Position numbers and translations under genes: made by a program. From positions 1-64,000 of the forward strand of contig REEI01000059.1 of the NCBI GenBank assembly GCA_007695145.1: a stretch of 64,000 nucleotides of DNA. Reading direction: 5' to 3'. The stretch is from Saprospirales bacterium (GTDB lineage: Bacteria > Bacteroidota > Bacteroidia > Chitinophagales > Saprospiraceae). Below are positions 1 through 8,695 of the stretch, piece after piece. Numbering within the stretch: the first letter of the stretch is position 1; every line of letters starts with the position of its first letter. The notes below the pieces were generated by a model, which was not told the DNA's origin, ran no database searches, and saw only the letters and a program-made list of their open reading frames with translations.

Positions 1-423
1 CTTAACGCCAAATCCTTGAAGGCCGGGAAAGGGCTATTGAAATTCGAAAATGTTATGTCTCTTAAACTTTGCTTCCATTATTCAATTGATTGCTTTGATA
101 ACCATCATCATTCAAGCTTATTATTTATTAGCCTAATTCGATATTTTTTTAAATTTGGCTATTAAATACCAAAGCTCATTTAGTCCTTGTTAATTTCACT
201 CGAGACAAGTCAATGAGGGCAAATCTTAAAAAGTTAAAACAGGTCAATGACTTGTGCACATTTTTTGCTTCTCATCAATCATGTCCTTTTTGCTATTGAA
301 TAGTTATCTCAAGTTTTCCTTTACATTTTTCTTGATGCTTCAATAAACTCAGCACAAGTTTAAAAGGTAACAAAAAAACCAAGGCTGTCAAGTATTTGGC
401 TAATTCGATAAATATTTCCAATC
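1..423. other. Intergenic region, no gene seen
   Basis: This AT-rich stretch lies downstream of the minus-strand smpB stop. I see no convincing reading frame, tRNA or strong terminator hairpin. An 11-nt sequence (CTAATTCGATA) occurs at 133-143 and again at 400-410, which is weak and may be chance. Confidence 0.5.
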
Positions 424-885
424 CTACTCCCTTCCCCTTCTCTCCATGTCCCTCTTTTGGTCTTTGGCTTTGATGCTATCTCTTTTATCAAAGGATTTCT
501 TTCCCCTTGCGAGTGCAATTTCCAATTTGGCCAGCCCCCTTCCCTCTCCTATAATTATTCGGTAGGGAATAATTGAATAGCCCTTTTCCCTGACTTTCCG
601 TTCCAGCTTCTTCAATTCACTTTTTTTGAGCAGTAATTTACGGGGCCTTCTGGTTTCGTGATTTTGCATAGCTGCAAATTTGTATTCGGCTATGTACATA
701 CTTTTGACGTACAACTCTCCATTGTGGAAGTAACAATAAGCATCATTTAGATTGGCCGCTCCCCTTCTGATAGACTTGATCTCAGAGCCCATTAGTTGCA
801 TCCCCGCCTCATAAAACTCATCTAAAAAATATTGAAAATGGGCCTTTCGATTGATTATTTCAACCAGTAATTTTTCTTCCTTCAT
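424..885 (-). CDS. smpB: SsrA-binding protein SmpB
   Basis: SmpB binds tmRNA and delivers it to stalled ribosomes for trans-translation in the cytoplasm. The 153-residue product has the family length. The core reads GMQLMGSEIKSIRRG followed by NLNDAYC, the conserved OB-fold signature, and LLLKKSELKKL in the middle. The tail is strongly basic (KKSFDKRDSIKAKDQKRD), as expected for the part that inserts into the ribosomal channel. The start codon lies one base after the stop of the dipeptidyl peptidase gene, so the two are probably co-transcribed and translationally coupled. tmRNA itself is not in this window. Identification is secure. Confidence 0.97.
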   Translation of the reverse strand: MKEEKLLVEIINRKAHFQYFLDEFYEAGMQLMGSEIKSIRRGAANLNDAYCYFHNGELYVKSMYIAEYKFAAMQNHETRRPRKLLLKKSELKKLERKVREKGYSIIPYRIIIGEGRGLAKLEIALARGKKSFDKRDSIKAKDQKRDMERRGRE

Positions 886-886
886 C

Positions 887-3067
887 TTATTTGTTTTGAA
901 GTGATTTTCTCAGAAAATCAGTCATTTTGGTATATAAATGGTATCGTGCATTGCGATGAAAAATACTGTGGTTATTATTGGGGTAAATGTAGAGGTCATA
1001 ATGTTTGTCCTCCAAATTTAAAGCTCTGACCATTTCAGCAGTGTGTTGAAAATGCACATTGTCATCTGCCAATCCGTGCACTATCAAAAAGTCTCCCTCC
1101 AGCTTGTGAGCAAAATTGACCGGAGAATTATTGAAGTATCCCTCAGGATTCTCTTCGCGGGTCCTCATGTACCTTTCCGTATATATGGTATCGTACCACC
1201 TCCAGTCCGTGACCGGAGCCACCGCAATGGCTGAAGCAAAAACATCTGCACCTTTTAGTAGAGCTAATGTGGAGATATATCCTCCATAACTCCATCCAAA
1301 AATCCCAATGGCATCTTCATTCACATAGTCTTTTGAAGCCAGGTATTTGGCTGCTTCAATCTGATCAATTGTTTCATATAGACCCAATTCAAGGTAGGTC
1401 ATTTTCCTGAACTCCTCACCCCTTGCACCAGTGCCTCTGCCATCCACACATACTATTATAAAACCTTCCTGGGCAAGCTTTTGAAACCACCAAAAATTTA
1501 ATCCCCTCCAGTTGTTGAGGACCTGTTGTGAGTTCGGGCCGGAATATTGGTACATCAGTACAGGATAACGCTCTTCGGGATCAAAGTCTCGAGGGTAAAT
1601 CTTGTACCCGTTCAACTCAACTTCTTCTGAGGTAGTAAAAGAAAAAAAATGCATCTCCGGTATTTGCAGGTGCTCTATGAGCTCAATAAGGTCCCTATTG
1701 TCTTCAATCACTCGAAGCCCATCGGTTTCGCCATTCTTGTAAACTGTATGGATGGCAGGGCGGGTTGCAGTGGAGTGATCCAAGATGTAATAATCAAAAG
1801 TGCTAGAAAATCCGGCAGTATTCACACCGGCCTCCCCTGCAATCAACTTTTTATCTCCACCCTCAATAGAAACAGCGTAAATCTCCCGGTTCATAGGATC
1901 AACTGCTGCAGCTTGAAAAAAAATCTGTTCCCTCTCAGGATCATATCCATAAAATGCTGTTACATCAAATTCACCTTTGGTCAATTGCCTGATCAAATTT
2001 CCATTAAAATCATACAAGTAGATATGGTTAAACCCATCTTTTTCACTGGTCCATATAAATTGCTCCCGTCCGTAAACGAAAGTGAGATTATCGTGCATGT
2101 TGATGTAGTAAGGATTGGTTTCCTGTAATAAAACTCTTTTCTCTCCGGATTCCGGCTCAATCAACCAAACGCTTAGATCATTCTGGTGGCGATTCATCGT
2201 AAAAATCACCAGTTCTCCCATGGGTGACCAATAAATTCGTGGTATGTAAATATCTTCAAATTCAAAAGGGACTTCCATCTTTTCATCCTTCTCTACATCG
2301 TATATCCAGACGGTAATTACAGAGTTTTCCTCTCCTACTTTAGGATATTTAAAGGTGGTGTATTCCGGGTAAGTGCCCTCATTGTAGTCCGTCATAGTAA
2401 ACTCTTTTACATGGCTTTCATCAAATCTCAAATAACCCAGGTAACGAGAGTCCGGAGACCAGTCAAAGGTCCGCGTGATATAGAATTCTTCCTCATACAC
2501 CCAATCTGAAGCGCCATTGATAATGTGATTTTTCTTACCATCATCCGTGACTCTGGTAAGTTGCCCACTGCTAATCTCGCGAAAATAGAGGTCATTGTTG
2601 AAAACGAAGCCTACACGTTTTCCAACAGGACAGAGATAACCATTCATCTGCCCTTGTTCAAATCCTACTTCAGACAGGCTGTCAGTTTGTCGGTTCCAGA
2701 TAAAATAGTCCGCAAAAAAGGAGCGCCGGTATTGCTGTTTTCGATTGGTATAAAAAAGAATCAAATTTTCATCTTCACTAAATTGATACCCTCTAATTGA
2801 CATATTTTCGCCCAACTGCTCATCAGACAATATATCTTCGACCACCTCCCCTGATTCAATATCATACATCCTTATAGCTCCACCTTCCAATCTGGTAAAG
2901 TGACGGCCATCTTTCATGAAGCGAAAGCCTTCAACCGAACGTGTATCGAAGAGCCTGTGCTTCCAAATACCCTCTACAGTGATCTCAGCCTGGGCAGAAC
3001 AAAGCACTGGAACCAATAGAAAAGCAATAATTAATACTAAGCTCGGGTGGAAAAAGGAATTTGACAT
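887..3067 (-). CDS. Dipeptidyl peptidase IV (S9B family prolyl peptidase)
   Basis: This is a secreted or periplasmic serine peptidase that removes X-Pro or X-Ala dipeptides from peptide N-termini. A signal peptide (about residues 1-25, ending CSAQA) precedes an eight-bladed propeller domain and a C-terminal alpha/beta hydrolase domain. The double-Glu substrate anchor of true DPP IV is visible in DWVYEEEFY. The nucleophile is Ser593 in GWSYGGY, the acid is Asp668 or Asp669 in HGLADDNVHF, and the base is His700 in NNNHSIFH. At 726 residues it is full length. It has its own promoter inside the end of the upstream methyltransferase gene and leads into smpB. Its likely role is peptide utilisation. 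Confidence 0.95.
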   Translation of the reverse strand: MSNSFFHPSLVLIIAFLLVPVLCSAQAEITVEGIWKHRLFDTRSVEGFRFMKDGRHFTRLEGGAIRMYDIESGEVVEDILSDEQLGENMSIRGYQFSEDENLILFYTNRKQQYRRSFFADYFIWNRQTDSLSEVGFEQGQMNGYLCPVGKRVGFVFNNDLYFREISSGQLTRVTDDGKKNHIINGASDWVYEEEFYITRTFDWSPDSRYLGYLRFDESHVKEFTMTDYNEGTYPEYTTFKYPKVGEENSVITVWIYDVEKDEKMEVPFEFEDIYIPRIYWSPMGELVIFTMNRHQNDLSVWLIEPESGEKRVLLQETNPYYINMHDNLTFVYGREQFIWTSEKDGFNHIYLYDFNGNLIRQLTKGEFDVTAFYGYDPEREQIFFQAAAVDPMNREIYAVSIEGGDKKLIAGEAGVNTAGFSSTFDYYILDHSTATRPAIHTVYKNGETDGLRVIEDNRDLIELIEHLQIPEMHFFSFTTSEEVELNGYKIYPRDFDPEERYPVLMYQYSGPNSQQVLNNWRGLNFWWFQKLAQEGFIIVCVDGRGTGARGEEFRKMTYLELGLYETIDQIEAAKYLASKDYVNEDAIGIFGWSYGGYISTLALLKGADVFASAIAVAPVTDWRWYDTIYTERYMRTREENPEGYFNNSPVNFAHKLEGDFLIVHGLADDNVHFQHTAEMVRALNLEDKHYDLYIYPNNNHSIFHRNARYHLYTKMTDFLRKSLQNK

Positions 3068-3087
3068 AATACAATGGTTTATAAAGG

Positions 3088-3116
3088 CAAAGGTAAAAAA
3101 TTCAGGTTTGAAGCAA
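3088..3116 (-). promoter_or_regulatory. Bacteroidota-type promoter for the DPP IV-smpB operon
   Basis: On the minus strand a TTG (3116-3114) is followed after 18 nt by TACCTTTG (3095-3088), a match to the Bacteroidota TTG-N17-23-TAnnTTTG consensus. It lies about 20 nt before the DPP IV start and overlaps the last codons of the methyltransferase gene. Confidence 0.6.
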
Positions 3117-4271
3117 GAAGCCTTTCAGATAGTGCCCCTCACGGTGGAAGATATTGACTGGATGATCTGGTCCGGGCCCAAGATGCTTTAAAATCTTTAG
3201 TGGCCTTTTACTTTCAATAGCGGCTGCCCTAATAGTATCTTCAAACAATTTTTTATCTATAACTTGAGAACAGCTGAAAGTAAGTAGAAGTCCCCCTTCC
3301 CTCAATCGATTTAGGCCCATCATATTAAGTCTTTTATAAGCCTGAACAGCATTGTGGGACTTAGCCCTGCTCTTGGCAAAAGCAGGTGGGTCCAATACAA
3401 TTAGATCGTACAATTGGTCTGACGACGACAAAAACTGATAAACATCTTCCTTTTGGATTCGGTGACGCTCCTCATCAAGTCCATTCATGATGGTATGCTC
3501 CCGACAAAGATCTGCAGCATAGGAAGAAACATCCACACTATCTACATGAATTGCACCACCCTTCAAAGCCGAGATAGAAAATCCACCTGTGTATGAAAAA
3601 GCATTCAATACCTTTTTTCCCTTACTCAACTGGGCAATTAACATTCGATTGTCTCTCTGATCGAGGAAAAACCCGGTTTTCTGTCCCTTAGCTGGATCAA
3701 TAATATACTTAATACCATTTTCGACGACCTCAAATTCTATCCTCTCTCCATACACCAATCCTGGAGTCAAGTCTGAAGCACCAGATCTCAAACCGGGAAA
3801 ACTAAAGTAAACAGATTGAACCATGGCACTATTGACAGAGAGAAAAGCTTTGAGCAGACACTCTCTCTGCAGGCACATCCCATCTGAGTGAAACTGAACT
3901 ACTAAAAGTCCATTGTAATAGTCAGCAATCAATCCAGGCAAGTCATCACCTTCCCCATTTACCCATCTGAAACAATTGAGGTCACCGGAATTATTCAAAA
4001 GCAATTCAGCTCTTCGGTCAAATGCTTTTTGCAGGCGTTTTATATAAAATTGCTCATCTACCTTTTCATCCTCAAAGCTGAGAATGCGAATTGCAATAGA
4101 GGAGGATTGATAATGGCCAATGGCCAGAAAGTCATCTTTTTCACTTATCAGCCTGACCAACTCCCCATTTTGCGGTACAGTTTTCTGGACCTTTATAGCG
4201 CCGGAGAATATCCAGGGATGAAAGGTATTCAAGGTTTTTAATCGGCTGTTTTTTAATATGATTTCTGTCAT
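3102..4271 (-). CDS. Class I SAM-dependent rRNA methyltransferase (RlmI-like, PUA domain)
   Basis: This is probably a 23S rRNA cytosine-C5 methyltransferase of the RlmI/YccW family. Residues 1-75 form a PUA-like RNA-binding domain (HPWIFSGAI near the N-terminus), followed by the RlmI-type linker and a Rossmann methyltransferase domain. Visible motifs are GQKTGFFLDQRDNR, VLNAFSYTGGFSI (SAM binding), LIVLDPPAFAKSRA and the SCS catalytic cysteine region LLTFSCSQVI. The length (389 residues) matches the family. It lies 23 bases downstream of the patatin gene and is probably in its operon. The target base is inferred from the family only. Confidence 0.9.
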   Translation of the reverse strand: MTEIILKNSRLKTLNTFHPWIFSGAIKVQKTVPQNGELVRLISEKDDFLAIGHYQSSSIAIRILSFEDEKVDEQFYIKRLQKAFDRRAELLLNNSGDLNCFRWVNGEGDDLPGLIADYYNGLLVVQFHSDGMCLQRECLLKAFLSVNSAMVQSVYFSFPGLRSGASDLTPGLVYGERIEFEVVENGIKYIIDPAKGQKTGFFLDQRDNRMLIAQLSKGKKVLNAFSYTGGFSISALKGGAIHVDSVDVSSYAADLCREHTIMNGLDEERHRIQKEDVYQFLSSSDQLYDLIVLDPPAFAKSRAKSHNAVQAYKRLNMMGLNRLREGGLLLTFSCSQVIDKKLFEDTIRAAAIESKRPLKILKHLGPGPDHPVNIFHREGHYLKGFLLQT

Positions 4272-4294
4272 CTTATAATTTGGTGTGAAAGGGG

Positions 4295-5068
4295 TTATTC
4301 CACAGTTGCATTCTTTATTTCTTCAATATGTTTCCGCGCTTCGGAATAGCCTATTTCAAACATCTCATCCATCTTGTTGAACGAGAATATACCAAAAGAA
4401 CTCAACTCACCGGGTTCAATAAAAAGGTCGCATTGCTCTTTAGAAGCCTTGACATTGGCTAGCACAGACAGTTCAAAAGTTCTAAAGCCAATATTAGTAA
4501 GTCGATCATATTCCTGATCAGATTGTTCCAGAACAGGAGTAATACTAAATCCCACCACAAAATCACATTCTTCACACAATGGTTCGACGGGTAAATTCAT
4601 CAACAGACCACCATCAATCAAAAAGTCTGAGTTAATTTTGACAGGAGGGAAGACTATTGGAATGCTAGAAGATGCAATAACAGAAGGGATAATTTCTCCA
4701 CTTTCGAATACTTTTATTCTACCTGTATTCAGACTGGAGGCAATCACCTTTACCGGAATTTTTAAATCTTCAAAGTTCTCACAATCCAGGAGTTTTGTGA
4801 GTAGTTTTTCAATCTTTTTTAAACTGCTCAGTCCTGACAATGAATAGCTAAAATTTACAAGGTGGAAAAGAGATAGTGACTTGATTTCTTTTAAAATCAA
4901 TTCTGGATCTACTTTATTGGCAGCTAAAACAGCTACCATTGCACCTGCACTGGTTCCTGCTAGCCAGTCGAATTTTATTTCAGCCTCATTGAAGGCCTTA
5001 ATTGCACCGAGATGGGCGGCTGCACGACTACCTCCACCAGATAAGGCAAGGCCAATTTTCTTACTCAT
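4295..5068 (-). CDS. Patatin-like phospholipase (RssA-type)
   Basis: This is a predicted serine acyl hydrolase of the patatin family, acting on phospholipids or related esters. The oxyanion glycine loop GGGSR is at the N-terminus, the nucleophile elbow is GTSAGAMV, and the catalytic Asp is in the DGGL motif. There is no signal peptide, so it is probably cytoplasmic or membrane-associated like RssA. The length (257 residues) is that of a bare patatin domain. It is the first gene of a pair with the downstream rRNA methyltransferase and has a good promoter just upstream. The substrate is unknown. Confidence 0.9.
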   Translation of the reverse strand: MSKKIGLALSGGGSRAAAHLGAIKAFNEAEIKFDWLAGTSAGAMVAVLAANKVDPELILKEIKSLSLFHLVNFSYSLSGLSSLKKIEKLLTKLLDCENFEDLKIPVKVIASSLNTGRIKVFESGEIIPSVIASSSIPIVFPPVKINSDFLIDGGLLMNLPVEPLCEECDFVVGFSITPVLEQSDQEYDRLTNIGFRTFELSVLANVKASKEQCDLFIEPGELSSFGIFSFNKMDEMFEIGYSEARKHIEEIKNATVE

Positions 5069-5107
5069 TCTTAGTTGGTTAACAGAAGTTCTTTAGAAAA
5101 TAGACCT

Positions 5108-5137
5108 CAAAAGTAAGTATTTATGGCATTTCATCAA
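5108..5137 (-). promoter_or_regulatory. Promoter of the patatin-methyltransferase operon
   Basis: On the minus strand TTG (5137-5135) is followed after 19 nt by TACTTTTG (5115-5108). This is a close match to the Bacteroidota -33/-7 consensus, ending 39 nt before the patatin start codon. Confidence 0.65.
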
Positions 5138-7587
5138 TAAATTACAATTGGCACTACTCCACTCTCTGTCTCAGTTTTTATCATCAACAGATATTGGCCG
5201 GACCTTTCGTTGCTAATATCTAGAGATTTTATACCGTTGATATTTTCGTGCTGCAGCACCATTTTGCCACTCAGATCAAATAGAATCACTTCCACAACAG
5301 GAGAATTAGATTCAAAATGAAGTAGATCAGCAGCGGGATTGGGCCAAACAGAAATTTTTAACCCTGAAGAGAAATCAATGGTATTGCTAACCATTTCAAT
5401 ATCTTCTGTATACCGGGGAACAATCTGATAGCCATCATTTGCAGGCACTGCAGTCGTAAATTGAGTACCAATACCGGTTATATTCAACAGACCCTCTGGG
5501 GCCTCATTGCCCAATCTACTTTCTCTCTGAATTCTTAGCACAAAAGTTTCACCGTTTCTCTCAAGAGTTACATTGCCCTCTGAACCTTCACTAACCCATT
5601 GAGATGAATTTTGAATATTAACTCCTTCAAGCCTAACCAGTCTGGATTCAGTAGATTCGTTCAGCTCGTTTACAACCCTCGGTTCCACAAGTGGTTGGTC
5701 AGCTTCAATAAATTCAATTTCTTCAGCATTTATTTGCGATAGCCCCCTAAATTCTGAAACCACCCCTTTCAGGGTAATTAAATCTCCCTCATTCACTTCA
5801 TAATCTAAACTTCCGGAAGCTCGAAATACTCCAATACCGACATTGTTAGCGTCGATAAGGGTAAATTGAAGTCCCTGGGGCCGATAATTGATTCCATAAA
5901 CTACGGCAGTTACTGAAACCGGTTGGCCCAATAGAACAGGTCTGCCATCCTGATCATTTTCTCTCAATTCAGGCATAGTAACCTGCATGTAGGGATCTGA
6001 TATATCAAGTCCCATATCTTCAGCGTATCTCGGAACCACTCTATAGCCATCATTTGGAGGAATATTGGTTGTGAATTGACTGCCAATACCTGTAAGATCG
6101 AAATGTCCGGCCGGAGGATTAAAACCCAAAATAACAGCAGCAGGAACCCTAACTTCAAAGATACCATCTATATTTTCAACTTGAAGGTTTGCAGCTGTAC
6201 CGGGAGCAGGCCAGTCCTCAGGATTCAAGAGTGTTACCTCAGGAATGCGTACAAGAGAGGATTCAGTCGCCTCATCCAAAATATTAACCGTTATAGCAGG
6301 GATGAGAGAATTGTCACTCGAGACCAAATCAATTTCATCAGCTGTAATTTGAGTAAGACCCCGGAATTGGCCAACAGTACCCCTTACAGTAATTCTATCC
6401 CCCTCCTTTACTTCATAGTCGAGATTACCCGTGGCCCTAAATACCCCGACTCCATTATTTTCTGAATCGATAATAGTGAACTCCAAGCCCTGGGGTCTGA
6501 GATTGATTCCGTATACAACAGCCGTTGTCTGAACTTTCTCACCCAGCAGAACCGGTTCAAAATCAATGTTGTTTTGTCTTAGGGCCGGGATGTCAACAAC
6601 AGAGTATTCAATTTCTTCTATACCAATATCGGAAGCATACCGTGGGAGTAACTGATAACCATCATCCGCCGGAATATTGGTAGTGAATTGGCCTCCGATG
6701 CCAATTAAATCAAAAGGTCCATTTGGTGGGGTATTTCCCAGGTCGACCTCGCTTGGTATTCTCATCAGAAAAGTACCGTGGGTATTTTCAACAAAAATAT
6801 TTGCAGCCTGACCGGGATTGGGCCAGTCTTCAGGGTTCGTAATTGTAACCTCCTCAAGCATGATCAATGAGGACTCAGTTTCCTCGCCTAGATCGGTAAC
6901 AATTTCAGGATCTACCAGGGGATTTTCATCTGATACCCATTCAATGCTGTCCGGTTCAATTTGTGTGAGTCCGTTAAAGAAGGACACCTGACCCCAAACT
7001 CTTATCAGGTCACCCTCGGTAGGTTCGTAGGAAAGATTGCCTGAAGCATTGAATATTCCCACTCCTTTATTATTCCCGTCAATTATAGTAAACTGAAGGC
7101 CTTGAGGTCTTAGGTTTGTCCCGTAAACTGTACCCAAAACTTCAACTAATGCTTCATTCAAAACAGGTACTCCATCAGCATCGTTTTCCCGTAATTGGCT
7201 CATATTGACCAACATATAAGTTGGGTTGTTCACAACTGTAATATTTCCAATCATACCCAATGTGAAGTGATCGTCACAGTGATAAGTATATGATCCTAAG
7301 GTATTAAATGTATGCTCAAATTCCCAGTTTCCACTTTCAGTCGGTCCGCTGAAGAAGTGTTCTGGATTATCCGGATAGGCATCCAGACTACCATTTACAT
7401 TGTGCGTACCTGCAATATTTACCCATCGAACTGTCTCACCAAGTTGAATAATAATATCCTCCGGGTCGTAAAAATTGTTTTTCACTTCTATGATATGATC
7501 GGCATTGCTACTTTGGGCCAAAATTCCAAGAGGCATAAAAAAGACAATACATGCCACAAGAAAATGGGATGTGAAAATTTTTTTCAT
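5134..7587 (-). CDS. Secreted cupredoxin protein with three tandem ~205-residue repeats and T9SS sorting domain
   Basis: The 817-residue product starts with a signal peptide (residues 1-25). Residues 30-120 form a plastocyanin-like cupredoxin domain with a full set of type 1 copper ligands: His62, Cys104, His107 and Met112. Three homologous repeats follow, beginning near residues 124, 328 and 533. Each opens with a (PA)LR(E/Q)N motif and carries RPQGLxFTIID, GVGxFxAxGxLxYE and FTTNIPxxDGYxxxPRY; they resemble DUF5689-like or OB-fold-like domains. Residues from about 745 to 817 match the type IX secretion sorting domain (ISVWPNPA, LFDLSGKMV). It should be exported and attached to the cell surface. 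It lies 17 nt after the glycerophosphodiesterase gene. Function is unknown; copper-dependent electron transfer is an inference. Confidence 0.85.
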   Translation of the reverse strand: MKKIFTSHFLVACIVFFMPLGILAQSSNADHIIEVKNNFYDPEDIIIQLGETVRWVNIAGTHNVNGSLDAYPDNPEHFFSGPTESGNWEFEHTFNTLGSYTYHCDDHFTLGMIGNITVVNNPTYMLVNMSQLRENDADGVPVLNEALVEVLGTVYGTNLRPQGLQFTIIDGNNKGVGIFNASGNLSYEPTEGDLIRVWGQVSFFNGLTQIEPDSIEWVSDENPLVDPEIVTDLGEETESSLIMLEEVTITNPEDWPNPGQAANIFVENTHGTFLMRIPSEVDLGNTPPNGPFDLIGIGGQFTTNIPADDGYQLLPRYASDIGIEEIEYSVVDIPALRQNNIDFEPVLLGEKVQTTAVVYGINLRPQGLEFTIIDSENNGVGVFRATGNLDYEVKEGDRITVRGTVGQFRGLTQITADEIDLVSSDNSLIPAITVNILDEATESSLVRIPEVTLLNPEDWPAPGTAANLQVENIDGIFEVRVPAAVILGFNPPAGHFDLTGIGSQFTTNIPPNDGYRVVPRYAEDMGLDISDPYMQVTMPELRENDQDGRPVLLGQPVSVTAVVYGINYRPQGLQFTLIDANNVGIGVFRASGSLDYEVNEGDLITLKGVVSEFRGLSQINAEEIEFIEADQPLVEPRVVNELNESTESRLVRLEGVNIQNSSQWVSEGSEGNVTLERNGETFVLRIQRESRLGNEAPEGLLNITGIGTQFTTAVPANDGYQIVPRYTEDIEMVSNTIDFSSGLKISVWPNPAADLLHFESNSPVVEVILFDLSGKMVLQHENINGIKSLDISNERSGQYLLMIKTETESGVVPIVIY

Positions 7588-7604
7588 GATTTAATTTTTT
7601 AGGT

Positions 7605-8555
7605 TCAATTACTCAACTCATTAAAAAGCTCAACCGGGTAATCAGTGGCAATCATTCCTGCTCCAAGTTCAAAGAATTCAGCAATCGTATTAAATCCTTT
7701 CGCTTTAGCTCTTTGATCGAGATTTCCTATGGTACCCTGGATTGCAATAATACCATTTTTATTCAATTCTTCATAAATTTTTTGGTCTGTTTTTTGGGTT
7801 CCTGTGAAAGCAACAACTCTTTCATTTGGCAAACGGGATTCCAAAAGTAGATCCAACTCCTGAAAATTCCTGACGGGTAAAGAAATCATAATCTCCGGGG
7901 CCAGACTATTAAATGCTATAGCTGCATTGAGGCTGTATACAATAACCAAAACACGGTTAACAGCATTTTCAGTTCTTATCTGCCGGACCACCCTTTCAAA
8001 AGGTACATTTCTCTTGATGTCTAATTTCAGAATGGCCTTCCCTCTTGACCATTTCAGCACATCCTGAAGTGAAGAAGGATTAAAATTGGTGGTATCGCCA
8101 TAGTGATCCAGAAGCTGAAGGTGCTTTATTTCGTTCCACACTAATTGGTCTGCTCTTCCTTGTCCTGTGGTTGTCCTATCCAGGGTTTCATCGTGAAGAA
8201 GGAAGATTATAGAGTCTTTACTCATTCTCAGGTCCATTTCAAGGACAGCGGGTAGCTCCCCTATTATATATTCAAATGACTCAATACAATTCTCAGGCCA
8301 TCCCGGGTAAAATCTCGACCCTCTATGTGCACTGATCATTCGTTCAGGTGCAGAACCGGGAGTAAAAAATGAGTAAATATCTTCAGTAAAATAGTAATAG
8401 GGGGATACCTCCGGCCAATTGAAAGGGGCGGAAGAGCCTTCAATTGACTTCAGACCATTAGGTATTCTCGATTGGTTATCAGGGGAATGGTTGCATGATA
8501 AAAGTATACAGCTAAGAATGAGTGATTTTAGCACAATTCTGACCAAATAGAACAT
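7605..8555 (-). CDS. Lipoprotein glycerophosphodiester phosphodiesterase
   Basis: It hydrolyses glycerophosphodiesters to glycerol 3-phosphate and an alcohol. The N-terminus is a lipoprotein signal (lipobox ILLSC around residues 17-21), placing it in the periplasm on a membrane. GDPD motifs are present: SAHRGS (catalytic His and Arg), PENCIESF (Glu), the acidic EMDLRMSKD, and HDETLDRTTTG (second catalytic His). The C-terminus has GAGMIATDYPVELF, typical of the end of the TIM barrel. Length (316 residues) is normal. It is upstream of the cupredoxin gene with a 17-nt gap and is probably in the same operon. Confidence 0.93.
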   Translation of the reverse strand: MFYLVRIVLKSLILSCILLSCNHSPDNQSRIPNGLKSIEGSSAPFNWPEVSPYYYFTEDIYSFFTPGSAPERMISAHRGSRFYPGWPENCIESFEYIIGELPAVLEMDLRMSKDSIIFLLHDETLDRTTTGQGRADQLVWNEIKHLQLLDHYGDTTNFNPSSLQDVLKWSRGKAILKLDIKRNVPFERVVRQIRTENAVNRVLVIVYSLNAAIAFNSLAPEIMISLPVRNFQELDLLLESRLPNERVVAFTGTQKTDQKIYEELNKNGIIAIQGTIGNLDQRAKAKGFNTIAEFFELGAGMIATDYPVELFNELSN

Positions 8556-8695
8556 CGAGTAGTGAATTATTTACGAATGTACCAAAATACTTTGATTCGA
8601 AGAAAATATACCTTGCATAAAAAATGGGCCTGCACATCTGACAGGCCCATTGAGCTTAATAAAATATAAAAATCAGTTTTGTATTCTGCTATCAA

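Noticed and set aside
133-410. Two copies of CTAATTCGATA in the left intergenic region.
   Set aside because: An 11-nt repeat in AT-rich sequence is weak; there is no partner structure or promoter context.
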